From Bdellovibrionales bacterium (GTDB taxonomy: Bacteria; Bdellovibrionota; Bacteriovoracia; Bacteriovoracales; Bacteriovoracaceae): DNA of 16,525 nt. How positions within the stretch are numbered: the first letter of the stretch is position 1; every line of letters begins with the position of its first letter. The notes under the pieces are model-generated. The model saw only the letters and a program-made list of their open reading frames with translations, ran no database searches and had not been told where the DNA came from. Position numbers and translations under genes: made by a program. This document shows, in pieces, positions 1 to 7,771 of this stretch. The DNA lies in the NCBI GenBank assembly GCA_030633015.1, contig DAOVTR010000004.1, forward strand, positions 1 through 16,525. The letters run 5' to 3'.

Positions 1-603
1 AAAATAATTATCTTTTATAAGTGTTGAGTCTGCTGCCTCGTAAAAATCATGTATAAAACCACTGTGAGAGAGTTCACTGTGCCCGATGGGAAGGCCTGAT
101 AGTATCCATTTTCTCATAGTGTTTTTTGGGATAATAGAACCTAGAACACCAATCCCTCCGCTCATGGGAGTAAGTCCTTTTTGAAGATGATTAAATGCGA
201 TTGTACAATTTTGGTTGGCAATTCTGATGTCAGCTCCAAGTGATAGCTCTGCACCAATTCCTATGGCCTCAGATTTTAGGTCAACAATAATGGTTTGAGG
301 TAGAAAAAACATTGTATAAACGATTTTTTGAAGTTTATTTAAAAGTTTTTGAAGTTTTTCTTCATCAAATTTTATTAAATCTTCCTGCGAAATTCCACTG
401 GAAAAGGTATTTGTTTTACTTGAAATAAAGATGGTGTTTATTTCAAGATGGGGAGCGGCCCAAGCTAAAATTGATTCAAGCTCGAAAAGCATTTCTAAGT
501 TAATTTCATTAGAATGAGTTGGTCTGTTGAGATAAATTTCTAAAGCATGATGTTTTGTTTCAAGATTGATATCTAAGGTGTTGTATGAAAAAAGTGATGC
601 CAT
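1..603 (-). CDS. Enoyl-CoA hydratase/isomerase (crotonase) family protein, 3' end cut by window edge
   Basis: The frame is open for 201 codons from ATG at 603 down to base 1, so the C-terminus is missing. A good Shine-Dalgarno (AGGAAGG, minus strand, 609-615) sits 5 nt before the ATG. Crotonase hallmarks are visible: an oxyanion-hole segment FSSGIS (residues 67-72, cf. F-S/C-A-G-A-D), then a second signature running from A113 through GAELS (117-121) to DIRIA (125-129), then GLTPMSGG (143-150). The Glu of GAELS matches one catalytic glutamate of mitochondrial crotonase. The second glutamate (the QPE position) seems absent and the segment is about two residues short, so hydratase activity is doubtful and isomerase or another CoA chemistry is possible. 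It has no signal peptide and should be cytoplasmic. It lies downstream of the dap operon on the same strand but 187 bp away, so it is probably a separate unit. Family assignment is secure; substrate is unknown. Confidence 0.88.
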   Translation of the reverse strand, partial: MASLFSYNTLDINLETKHHALEIYLNRPTHSNEINLEMLFELESILAWAAPHLEINTIFISSKTNTFSSGISQEDLIKFDEEKLQKLLNKLQKIVYTMFFLPQTIIVDLKSEAIGIGAELSLGADIRIANQNCTIAFNHLQKGLTPMSGGIGVLGSIIPKNTMRKWILSGLPIGHSELSHSGFIHDFYEAADSTLIKDNYF

Positions 604-790
604 AAATACCTTCCTGGTTATAGTGGCAATTTGAAAATGAAAAATTAAAATATCCTTTTTTAATCTTTCATAAGTCTATTTTTTCAAATATTGGTAGGCT
701 TTGTCAAAACAAATACATTTGAGCAAAATACTCGTATAGAAATTAGCTATTGCTAAACGTGATATCAGAGATTTATCAGTTATAAATTAT

Positions 791-1525
791 TTATCGTAGA
801 TGTTTTTCTAATTCTAACGATGATTTTGAATTATCATTATTGTATTTAACAATTATTGCACAAGATATATTTAGTCCTTGGCCTTGGGCCCACTGATTTT
901 TAATTGGTCTGCTTCCTGGAATCACAACTGCATTTTCTGGAATATTTGCACCTTTGCCTAGATCTTTTTGGTTAACAAGATCATATACATAAGTTCCCTT
1001 GGAAAGAGTAACCCCTGCTGCAATTATGGCATTGGCTCCTATTTGAATTCCCTCTACAATAATAGCTCCAGCACCTATGAAAGCACTGTTTTCAATAATA
1101 ACTGGGGTAAGTCCTACAGGTTCTAATACTCCACCAATTTGTACTCCAGCTGAGATATGAACGTTTTTACCAATTTGAGCACATGATCCAATAAGGGCGT
1201 TACTATCAACCATTGAACCCGAATCAATATAGGCTCCGATATTTATAAAAGCGGGAGGCATTATAACTACACCTGAAGCGATATAGCTTCCGGCCCGCGC
1301 GCTACTTCCTCCTGGAACTATTCTAACTTCTCTTTCAATTGAAAATTTTTGAGGAGGGAGTGTGTCTTTATCAATAAACTCACCAAATTGTTTAAGTTTA
1401 CCCTCTTTAAAAGCTTCTAATATGGCCTCTTTGACTTGGATGTTGGCTTGCCAGCTATTTTCAGTTTTAGTGGCTGCTCTCATTTTTCCTGATTCAAGTT
1501 TTTTAATTATATCTAAATAATTCAT
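791..1525 (-). CDS. dapD: 2,3,4,5-tetrahydropyridine-2,6-dicarboxylate N-succinyltransferase
   Basis: This cytoplasmic enzyme transfers succinyl from succinyl-CoA to tetrahydrodipicolinate, giving N-succinyl-2-amino-6-oxopimelate in the succinylase branch of DAP/lysine synthesis. The 244 residues have an N-terminal helical part whose GKMRAATKTENSW segment matches the DapD pattern GALRVAEKIDGQW. A left-handed beta-helix of hexapeptide repeats follows (about residues 70-195), with NIGAYIDSGSMVDS, GSCAQIGKNVHIS and GGVLEP signatures typical of DapD rather than of the DapH acetyltransferase. It is about 30 residues shorter than the E. coli enzyme, with the missing part at the N-terminus. It is last in the operon, with one base between the dapA stop and its ATG. 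The Shine-Dalgarno is weak (AAAGAAAA inside the end of dapA), which suggests translational coupling. Confidence 0.93.
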   Translation of the reverse strand: MNYLDIIKKLESGKMRAATKTENSWQANIQVKEAILEAFKEGKLKQFGEFIDKDTLPPQKFSIEREVRIVPGGSSARAGSYIASGVVIMPPAFINIGAYIDSGSMVDSNALIGSCAQIGKNVHISAGVQIGGVLEPVGLTPVIIENSAFIGAGAIIVEGIQIGANAIIAAGVTLSKGTYVYDLVNQKDLGKGANIPENAVVIPGSRPIKNQWAQGQGLNISCAIIVKYNNDNSKSSLELEKHLR

Positions 1526-1526
1526 A

Positions 1527-2411
1527 TTAGTTTTCTTTAAACCAATTAGTAATTTGTTGGTTGGCCCATAGGAGTTTGTCAGTGTCTTCTAAATCACTAC
1601 TATCTAAGGGAGCTTTTAAATTTGGTGTACTAATTATTTTAAGTTGGCTTAGTAATGATTTTACAGGGATTGGGTTGCTGGCCCAAAAAAGAGTGTCGGA
1701 GCTTTTTTGCCACATAATAATTTCATTTTCAGATAATTTATTTCCTAAGGCCTTCTTGGTATATAAGTTAGTTTCTTTAGGCCAAATATTTGAAGCGACT
1801 GATATTAGCCCTGCTGCTCCAAGCATAGCATAGTGAGGCAGCATAGCGTCGTCACCACTATATATTTTTAATGATTTATCAATTTGAGTATACTCAATAA
1901 AATCTTGTATAGAACCACTGGCCTCTTTTACTGCCCATAAGTTTTTATGGCCTATTAGATTTTTTAGAGTTTGCTTGTGAAGTTTTATACCGCTTCTGCA
2001 AGGTATATTATATAGCATTACTGGTTTGTCTGAACGATCTAAAATATTTTTAAACCAATTTGTTTGCCCAATAACTCCAGGTTTTGAATATATTGGTGTA
2101 ACTGAAAGATAGCAATGGATTTGGAGTGTATTTAAATAGTCTATCCACTCAAGTGTTTCAGGAAGATTAAATCCACCAATACCAACCATGATTGGTATTT
2201 CTAAATTCTTATTGCATATATAGTTTAAAATTTCTTTTTTTTCGTTAAGAGAGAGATTAAGTGATTCACCAGTACTTCCAAGAACGAGTATTCCATTTTT
2301 GGCCTCAGCTTGCATGGTAATAAGTTTATCAAGGGAGTTGTAGTCTACATTTAATTTATCATCAAGTGGAGTTACAAGAGCAGTCCATAGTTGGCAGTTA
2401 ATATTATCCAT
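1527..2411 (-). CDS. dapA: 4-hydroxy-tetrahydrodipicolinate synthase
   Basis: This is a class I aldolase-type TIM barrel that condenses pyruvate with aspartate semialdehyde, the first committed step of the DAP/lysine branch. Length is 294 residues, usual for DapA. Visible motifs are GSTGES at 45-50 (pyruvate carboxylate site, Thr47), Tyr108 in TPIYSKP, Tyr134 in LYNIPCRSG (proton relay), Arg139 in the same motif (substrate carboxylate), and Lys162 in AVKEASG, which should form the Schiff base with pyruvate. They match E. coli Tyr107/Tyr133/Arg138/Lys161 in order and spacing. The start has an AAGGAAAA Shine-Dalgarno about 6-7 nt upstream. It sits one base after the dapB stop and one base before the dapD start in the asd-dapB-dapA-dapD operon. 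I did not examine the lysine-feedback site. Confidence 0.96.
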   Translation of the reverse strand: MDNINCQLWTALVTPLDDKLNVDYNSLDKLITMQAEAKNGILVLGSTGESLNLSLNEKKEILNYICNKNLEIPIMVGIGGFNLPETLEWIDYLNTLQIHCYLSVTPIYSKPGVIGQTNWFKNILDRSDKPVMLYNIPCRSGIKLHKQTLKNLIGHKNLWAVKEASGSIQDFIEYTQIDKSLKIYSGDDAMLPHYAMLGAAGLISVASNIWPKETNLYTKKALGNKLSENEIIMWQKSSDTLFWASNPIPVKSLLSQLKIISTPNLKAPLDSSDLEDTDKLLWANQQITNWFKEN

Positions 2412-2412
2412 T

Positions 2413-3096
2413 TTATTTTTCCTTGTAGTTGGTTAATTCTTTTTGAATTAGATCATCAAACATATGAAGACCATATGTTAAGTTTTTATTATTAAGTAAT
2501 TGTTCGGCGGCCCACAGTGCACCTTTAGCAAATAGTGCTCGATTATGTGCAATATGTTTAATTGAGATGGATTCAAGAGGCGTGTCCATATTTAGCTCAT
2601 GTATCCCGACAGTATCTCCTTCCCTTATGCTGGTTATTTTAATCTCTTTATTTAGCCGCTTTCCCATTTCAATTGCTGTCCCACTAGGTTTATCAAGTTT
2701 TTTAGTGTGGTGAATATCAGTCAGAGAAAAATTAATTTTATCAAATAAAATTTGTCCATTATTGAGGATATTAATCATTTGATGAACCATGCTTATGCCG
2801 ATGGAAAAATTGGAAGCATAAATCCATGTTAGTTTTTTATCTTTTAAATCTTGACCTAATGTTTTAGGTAGTGGAGCACCGGTTGCTCCTGATACTACAG
2901 GTATTTTTGATTCCAGGAGAGTTGGCATAAGTAAAGTAAACTGATCAGCAGGAATAAAAATTATGGCAATATCAAAGTTTTTTAATTTATTTACGGTAGG
3001 AGGATTTTCTAGATTAAATATTTCCAGTTGATCTGAAGGAATTAACTCTTGAAGGTGGCGTCCTGTTTTTCCATTTCCTATTAGTGCTATATTCAT
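2413..3096 (-). CDS. dapB: 4-hydroxy-tetrahydrodipicolinate reductase
   Basis: This enzyme reduces hydroxytetrahydrodipicolinate (dihydrodipicolinate) to tetrahydrodipicolinate with NAD(P)H, between DapA and DapD. The N-terminal Rossmann loop reads GNGKTGR (residues 7-13), which replaces the more common GxxGxMG. The SGATG segment at 69-73 matches the family GTTG nucleotide/substrate loop. The catalytic signature HHTKKLDKPSGTA begins at His129; His129 and Lys133 correspond to the E. coli His159/Lys163 pair. IREGDTVGIHE further on matches the family pattern of the C-terminal domain. At 227 residues it is shorter than E. coli DapB (273), with shortening mainly in the N-terminal domain. It starts 3 bp after the asd stop with little Shine-Dalgarno, consistent with coupling. 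Confidence 0.95.
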   Translation of the reverse strand: MNIALIGNGKTGRHLQELIPSDQLEIFNLENPPTVNKLKNFDIAIIFIPADQFTLLMPTLLESKIPVVSGATGAPLPKTLGQDLKDKKLTWIYASNFSIGISMVHQMINILNNGQILFDKINFSLTDIHHTKKLDKPSGTAIEMGKRLNKEIKITSIREGDTVGIHELNMDTPLESISIKHIAHNRALFAKGALWAAEQLLNNKNLTYGLHMFDDLIQKELTNYKEK

Positions 3097-3099
3097 GGA

Positions 3100-4092
3100 T
3101 TACTCATTTAAATAAAGATGTAGTAGTTCTAGATTTAATAGGGCCGCTCCAGCAGCTCCACGAACTAAGTTATGGCCCATGGAAATAAGTCCTATACATT
3201 TTTTATTTTCATTTTGCTTAACTCTTCCAATATGGGAGAAGTAATCATTGCTTTTAAGGTCTCTTAAGGGGCGAGGGCCAAAGTCATCTTTAAAATAGGT
3301 TTTGTATAGTTTTGAATGATTTTTCTTTAGTTCTAAAAATTTATTTGTAACATCATCTAGTGAGATCTCATTTTCAAAGTAGGCGTGGATTATAATAGAG
3401 TGGCCATGCTTAACAGGAACTCTATTTACATGGGAGATTATATCAAGCTCAAGTGGCAAACTGCTACTTCCTAAAATCTTTTTAACTTCATTTTCGATTT
3501 TGGGCTCCTCTCCAGAAATGTTGGGAATACTGTCTCCTAAAATATCCATTGATGAGATTCCCGGATAACCAGCCCCACTCAGGGCCTGCAAAGTGACTAC
3601 ACTAACGTGGGTGATTTTTCCAAGCTGAAGTAGTGGCCATAGTCCAGTAGCTAAAAAGACTGTCGCGCAATTAGGGTTGGTTACTATTTTTCCAGAAGTC
3701 TGTTGGTTTTCAATAAGACTTAGATGATTTTGGTTTATTTCAGGAATAATGAGAGGAACAGCTTGATCCATCCTGAAGGCCTTTGAGTTACTGACAATGT
3801 GAATGCCCTTTTTCGCTAGGTACATCTCTCCTTCTCGGGCCATATCCCCAGGGAGGGATGAGATGGCATAAGGAGTTGTAATATCTTTAATATCAATAAT
3901 TTCAAGCTTAGAGATATTGTCTGGGAGGGGAGTAGGTTCATGCCACTGGACAGCTTGTTGGTAGGTCTTTCCTACATTTGTTGGGGAGGCAACTAACTGT
4001 TTAATTTCAAAAGTTGGATGGTTTTCAAAAAGAGCGATGGCCTTTTGCCCTACCATTCCTGTTGCACCTAGTATGCTTATGGGTATTTTCAT
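3100..4092 (-). CDS. asd: Aspartate-semialdehyde dehydrogenase, archaeal/fungal-like type
   Basis: This enzyme reduces L-aspartyl-4-phosphate to aspartate semialdehyde with NADPH, the shared precursor for lysine, threonine and methionine. It has 330 residues. The Rossmann loop is GATGMVGQ at 9-16. The nucleophile Cys142 lies in TNPNCAT, followed by LQALSGAGYPG (168-178). A substrate Arg224 and general-base candidate His231 lie in RVPVKHGH, with the seven-residue separation known from the fungal enzyme. NPNCAT plus LQALSGAGYPG resembles the archaeal/fungal class rather than the E. coli class; this is a judgement from motifs. It is first in the operon. A strong Shine-Dalgarno (GGAGAGG, minus strand, 4096-4102) precedes the ATG, the best in the operon and consistent with the operon promoter lying just upstream. 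Confidence 0.95.
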   Translation of the reverse strand: MKIPISILGATGMVGQKAIALFENHPTFEIKQLVASPTNVGKTYQQAVQWHEPTPLPDNISKLEIIDIKDITTPYAISSLPGDMAREGEMYLAKKGIHIVSNSKAFRMDQAVPLIIPEINQNHLSLIENQQTSGKIVTNPNCATVFLATGLWPLLQLGKITHVSVVTLQALSGAGYPGISSMDILGDSIPNISGEEPKIENEVKKILGSSSLPLELDIISHVNRVPVKHGHSIIIHAYFENEISLDDVTNKFLELKKNHSKLYKTYFKDDFGPRPLRDLKSNDYFSHIGRVKQNENKKCIGLISMGHNLVRGAAGAALLNLELLHLYLNE

Positions 4093-4198
4093 ATCCTCTC
4101 CAAGTGGTCGAATTAAGTTAATGAGAATAGTACTTATTTTTAATCAAGTAAATATGATTTTGGTTTAATTAATTATTAATTTTTCCGATAAATAATTA
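4093..4198. promoter_or_regulatory. Divergent intergenic region between asd operon and amidohydrolase gene
   Basis: This 106-bp AT-rich gap must hold the 5' signals of both divergent units. The asd side has a clear Shine-Dalgarno at 4096-4102. On the minus strand TTACTT and TATTCT, separated by 16 nt, are a weak candidate -35/-10 for the dap operon. The amidohydrolase side has no recognisable Shine-Dalgarno before its ATG at 4199. The gap is too short for a lysine riboswitch and contains no long stem. No operator could be recognised. Confidence 0.45.
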
Positions 4199-5791
4199 AT
4201 GAATAAGTTGATCATTATTACTTTATTGTTTTCTCTACTCGCATGCCAATCAGGGCGAAGTCGTAGATTTATTGCTTCAAAATTATATGAGTATTCTATT
4301 AAGGGAAAGGTTGTAGATGTTGAGACTGGTAGTGCTCCCATCGCAACTATTCATATAAAGGGCGATAAAATTGAAAACATTTATTTAGATCAAGAGGTAA
4401 TACCGCAGTCAGTACCAGCTCCCATCCTTGATAAATTGATTATTTATCCAGGGCTGATTGACTCTCATAACCATCTTAAATATAATTTTTTTCCACTCTG
4501 GGATTTGGAAGGGAAAAAATATGAAAATCGTTATCAGTGGGCAAAAAACGGAATTTATAAAAATGGGATAAAAAAAATATATAGTAAGCTTTATTTGCAC
4601 CCTAGTGAATGTGAAGGATTGAGTGAAGACAAACTATTGGTATGTCTGGCCAAAGCAAAATGCAAGGCCGTTATATATGGAGAGTTTAAAGCACTTGCGG
4701 GAGGGACAACATCCATGCAAGGCTCTGTAAGTTTTGATTCAAATGGTTCAGATTTTAGTTTTAGAGGTATTTCAACTTTTAAAGAGGGATCAAAGTCATA
4801 TTTAAAGGACTCTTTATTAGATCGCTGTATTTCTGGGTATATGAGAAATTTAGAAAGAGATTCTATTAATGGCCCTAATAAAATTAGAACTACAGCTATG
4901 CCAATTACTTCAGGTATTTGGGAGGCAACTGCAAAAAAATTAAACCGTGAGCAGATAGAGGGGTCTAACAAAGCATTCTATGTTCATATCTCGGAAGGAG
5001 TAGATGAAAGTTCTAGGCAGGAGTTTTATACACTTAAAAAGCTGGGTCTTCTGACTTCAAAGACAATTATTATTCACGGTAATGGATTAGATGAAACTGA
5101 GTTTATCCAAATGGGAAAAGCTAAAGCTTCTCTTGCATGGTCGCCATCAAGCAATCTTTTATTATATGGTAAGACTACTAATATCCCTTATGCATTAAAA
5201 CATGGGGTTACTATTAGCCTTGGAAGTGATTGGAGCTTAAGTGGTACAGATAATATGTTAGATGAGCTTAAAGTTGCTAAAATGGTAAACCAAAAAGTAT
5301 TTAACAATACTATTACTGATTTTGAACTTCTACAAATGGCCACTATTAATGGAGCGAAAGTAGCAGGTCTTGCAGACGTGTTAGGAAGTATTAAAAAAGG
5401 CAAGTATGCTGATTTTTTAATTTTTAAAGACAGTGATTATGAAATAATTGACCCTTTTTCTTATATTTTCAAAAAAAACATTGAAGACATTTATGGAGTA
5501 TTTGTTTCTGGAATTCCTCAGTTTGGGAGTAATAAAATTTTAGATAAAGTAGATTTTTTAGTTAATAAGTACTCACTCATAATAGAGGATGGATGCAAGA
5601 GAGATATTAAGTTTTTTAATGCAGATGGTGGACATGAGTATTTTGAAGTTAAATCTTATCTTGATGAAAAGATGGATAAAACTTTTTCAAAATTATCTAC
5701 AAATCTAAAAGAGAAGTTGGGAGACGAATTTAGAAGAACGCAACCACTCTGTTCAAAATCTAAATTGGAATATATTTTCAATCTAGAATGA
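4199..5791 (+). CDS. Amidohydrolase-family lipoprotein (ATZ/TRZ/cytosine-deaminase-like)
   Basis: This is a metal-dependent hydrolase-fold protein predicted to be lipid-anchored outside the cytoplasm. The N-terminus is a short signal sequence ending in lipobox LLAC, with lipidated Cys16. Amidohydrolase ligands are present in order: HxH in DSHNH (His90, His92), His263 in YVHISEG (with Glu266), His293 in IIHGNG, and Asp344 in SLGSDWSLSGT. The C-terminal IKKGKYADFLIF strand (about residue 400) is typical of the returning small beta domain. The 530 residues include a long Cys-containing stretch between HxH and the next ligand (93-262) and a roughly 80-residue tail after the beta domain. Substrate (a deaminated heterocycle, amide or cyclic compound) cannot be told. 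No Shine-Dalgarno is seen, but the lipoprotein signal fixes the start. The next gene begins 19 bp later, so they are probably cotranscribed. Confidence 0.88.
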   Translation: MNKLIIITLLFSLLACQSGRSRRFIASKLYEYSIKGKVVDVETGSAPIATIHIKGDKIENIYLDQEVIPQSVPAPILDKLIIYPGLIDSHNHLKYNFFPLWDLEGKKYENRYQWAKNGIYKNGIKKIYSKLYLHPSECEGLSEDKLLVCLAKAKCKAVIYGEFKALAGGTTSMQGSVSFDSNGSDFSFRGISTFKEGSKSYLKDSLLDRCISGYMRNLERDSINGPNKIRTTAMPITSGIWEATAKKLNREQIEGSNKAFYVHISEGVDESSRQEFYTLKKLGLLTSKTIIIHGNGLDETEFIQMGKAKASLAWSPSSNLLLYGKTTNIPYALKHGVTISLGSDWSLSGTDNMLDELKVAKMVNQKVFNNTITDFELLQMATINGAKVAGLADVLGSIKKGKYADFLIFKDSDYEIIDPFSYIFKKNIEDIYGVFVSGIPQFGSNKILDKVDFLVNKYSLIIEDGCKRDIKFFNADGGHEYFEVKSYLDEKMDKTFSKLSTNLKEKLGDEFRRTQPLCSKSKLEYIFNLE

Positions 5792-5810
5792 TTTTAATCT
5801 AAGGATAAAT

Positions 5811-6275
5811 ATGAAGGGCTTAATTCTAATTATAATTGCTACTTTTATTTATGGTCAGAACGTCTATGCAATTCAACCTAAGTTTTCCATAAGTGGTGGT
5901 GCCCAAAGAACAGGTGACACCTATGAGCCTGTTGTTGGCTTTAGGTTGGCCGCATTGTTTGGAAAAAGAGGTGACACTTTATTTGGAGTAGGTCTTTTAA
6001 AAAATATAGTTATGGCCGATGGAGTGAATGGAGCTGAGTGCCTTAGTTTGCAAGTAGTAAAAGGTAATTCTAGTTTTGGTTTTTTTTATGGTCTTAAAAC
6101 CTATGATTTAAAGCTATCTGATCCATATGAAGCTTATGGTATCTTTTATAATTATGATTATCCTATTAATAAAAGATTAAGCTATTCTCTGGATATGCTT
6201 TATGAAATACCAATAGATGTACCCAATGATTCTCCTCATTTAATGCCAACTCTTGGAATTAATATTTGGTGGTAA
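5811..6275 (+). CDS. Small exported beta-strand-rich protein, possible outer-membrane barrel
   Basis: I do not recognise the family. The 154 residues begin with a classical signal peptide (MKGLILIIIATFIYG, cleavage likely after NVYA). The mature chain alternates short amphipathic stretches rich in Gly and aromatics (FSISGGAQ, VVGFRLAALFG, SFGFFYGLKTYDL, AYGIFYNYDY, LSYSLDMLYEI) and ends in GINIWW. A C-terminal aromatic beta-strand is what Gram-negative outer-membrane barrels use as an assembly signal, so a small barrel is plausible but unproven. An AAGGAT Shine-Dalgarno lies upstream. The gene starts 19 bp after the amidohydrolase lipoprotein stop and probably shares its transcript. It converges with the next gene, leaving 7 bp between stops. 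Confidence 0.8.
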   Translation: MKGLILIIIATFIYGQNVYAIQPKFSISGGAQRTGDTYEPVVGFRLAALFGKRGDTLFGVGLLKNIVMADGVNGAECLSLQVVKGNSSFGFFYGLKTYDLKLSDPYEAYGIFYNYDYPINKRLSYSLDMLYEIPIDVPNDSPHLMPTLGINIWW

Positions 6276-6282
6276 TTAATTA

Positions 6283-6600
6283 TTATTGCTTCGTAAAGCA
6301 TCTTCCATCTGGAGAGCACAGACTTTCTCCTTCATCAACAATGTTTAATGCAAATGCCAACGCAATTCTATCCTCGTCTTGATATCCCTTTATTCGCAGA
6401 CCACTGTCTGATAAAATAATATCTTCTAGTCTCCAATCATTTAGATAACCTTTTAACATATTATCAGTAAAATCATTGTCAAAGGTAATAGTCATTTTGT
6501 TATAAGAATAACTCTTACCTAGAAAATCATCAAGCGTAATACCAAAGCATGTTGTCGATAGAATTGTTAGGGTTGTTAAAATAAAAAAAAGTTTTTTCAT
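6283..6600 (-). CDS. Small exported hypothetical protein
   Basis: This is an unrecognised protein of 105 residues from the chosen start. The ATG at 6600 is preferred over one 24 nt upstream because AAGGAGAT lies 6-7 nt before it and it begins a clean signal peptide (MKKLFFILTTLTILS, cleavage near CFG/ITL). The mature part is acidic and polar, with Asp-rich stretches (TFDNDFTDN) and a C-terminal cysteine pair in SLCSPDGRCFTKQ that could form a small disulfide loop. It converges with the upstream barrel-like gene. The protease gene lies upstream on the same strand across 96 bp, so cotranscription is possible but its own leader is also present. Confidence 0.75.
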   Translation of the reverse strand: MKKLFFILTTLTILSTTCFGITLDDFLGKSYSYNKMTITFDNDFTDNMLKGYLNDWRLEDIILSDSGLRIKGYQDEDRIALAFALNIVDEGESLCSPDGRCFTKQ

Positions 6601-6696
6601 AAATATCTCCTTAATCATTTTCAATAAAATAAGTCATACCATTTGTAAACTTAATAATTGCTCCATTAATCTCATCCATAAATATAATATAACTAA

Positions 6697-7644
6697 TCAC
6701 AAGTGAGCCGTTGAGTGCAAATGGATGTAGTAAAATTTTTTGAGCTTAATTTCAAATCGTTTGATTTTGTCTGGTAGTTCTAAATATTCTAAATCATTTA
6801 AATCTTTAAGTTGAAAACTCCATCTATATTTCCTGGCCCTGTAGAGAACAAATGAAAAGGGGGATTTTCCCGCTGCTTTGATGGCCTTGATTTCTCTATT
6901 CACAGCTAAAGACTCATTTAGTGTTTGATCACTCCATCTTTTATCTTTGGAAACTTTAATAAGATATTTTGCTTGATTACTTGTAAACCCATAATTATCT
7001 CTTAAGTAATTTACTATATTTACTTTCTTTTTTGCAGAATGATTAAATATTTCTAATAATCTTATACCAGAAATTCCCTCATTGAGCATAAGATCTCTAA
7101 AGAGGCTATGTTCATATTCGTGAAGAAAAACCTCCCAAGGTGTATGAGGTAAAATGGCAATGGTTTTTGATTTGCCCCATAATGCGCCATAGTGTCTAGC
7201 AATGGCAAGGCTAGGGTCAATTACCAGCCTGTAACCCCGTTTATTTAGATTATGGAGGTAGCTTGAAATTTCTGGATGCTCAAGTGCATTGATTGCATTA
7301 GGCTTTGGATGCGGAAGCATCTTTTGAGTTATCTCTATTCCATTGGTATTGAAAATATCGTCATTAATCCAATGACCTCGAGTTGACGTCCAGTGGGCAG
7401 GCTCGATTCCCATTTTAATTAATTCAGAAATTGAAATTGAATTGGCGCTTGTTAGTATTAAATCTTTTGATTGAAAGGTGGCAAGATCTGTAAGATGTTT
7501 GTAGTTGCCCAAAATATGATTGTTGTAACTTATAATATTTCTTTTTACTGAACCCATGAAAAAGCCGATGGCGCTTTGGCAACTGTTTGAGTATGCGTTT
7601 GGAAATATTAGTAGAAGAATGGATACTGCAAGAAAATATTTCAT
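6697..7644 (-). CDS. Exported putative zinc metalloprotease with HEYEH motif
   Basis: The family is not recognised by name. With the ATG at 7644 the protein has 315 residues and a normal signal peptide (MKYFLAVSILLLIFPNAYS). An ATG five codons upstream (7659) is also open but adds a Glu to the n-region; neither has a Shine-Dalgarno. The core EVFLHEYEHSLF contains HExxH (His175, Glu176, His179), the zinc-binding and catalytic motif of zincins. A third ligand is not obvious. LNESLA (Glu244) resembles the LNEG/NExxA segment of gluzincins, and another LNEG is at Glu189, so a gluzincin is possible. Upstream, ID-P-LAIARHYGALWG and a proline/His-rich PHPKPNA precede the motif. It is likely secreted or periplasmic. 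It is divergent from the phospholipase-like gene at 7772. Confidence 0.75.
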   Translation of the reverse strand: MKYFLAVSILLLIFPNAYSNSCQSAIGFFMGSVKRNIISYNNHILGNYKHLTDLATFQSKDLILTSANSISISELIKMGIEPAHWTSTRGHWINDDIFNTNGIEITQKMLPHPKPNAINALEHPEISSYLHNLNKRGYRLVIDPSLAIARHYGALWGKSKTIAILPHTPWEVFLHEYEHSLFRDLMLNEGISGIRLLEIFNHSAKKKVNIVNYLRDNYGFTSNQAKYLIKVSKDKRWSDQTLNESLAVNREIKAIKAAGKSPFSFVLYRARKYRWSFQLKDLNDLEYLELPDKIKRFEIKLKKFYYIHLHSTAHL

Positions 7645-7771
7645 TTCATATATTAACATATTTACAAATACGCATGTGAAAGTTGGAAAAAATTATAGTA
7701 TAAAAAATTCAAATGGGATGATTCAAATATAGATTATATATATAATGTAAAAAAAATAAAATAGGAAAATT
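7645..7771. promoter_or_regulatory. AT-rich divergent promoter region between protease and phospholipase-like genes
   Basis: This gap of about 112-127 bp separates two divergent exported-protein genes. On the plus strand a perfect TATAAT (7741-7746) lies 25 bp before the start at 7772, a suitable -10 distance for that gene, but no good -35 is present 16-18 nt upstream. A Shine-Dalgarno-like AGGAAA follows. The minus side shows no clear elements. Confidence 0.35.

Noticed and set aside
743..756. Small hairpin TTAGC-TATT-GCTAA as terminator of the dap operon
   Set aside because: The stem is only 5 bp with no good U-tract; too weak to call.
1561..1833. Plus-strand ORF inside dapA
   Set aside because: It is the complementary reading of the well-supported dapA gene, with no Shine-Dalgarno or family resemblance.
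4093..4198. Lysine riboswitch upstream of the asd-dap operon
   Set aside because: The gap is only 106 bp and shared with a divergent gene; no long conserved stems are present.
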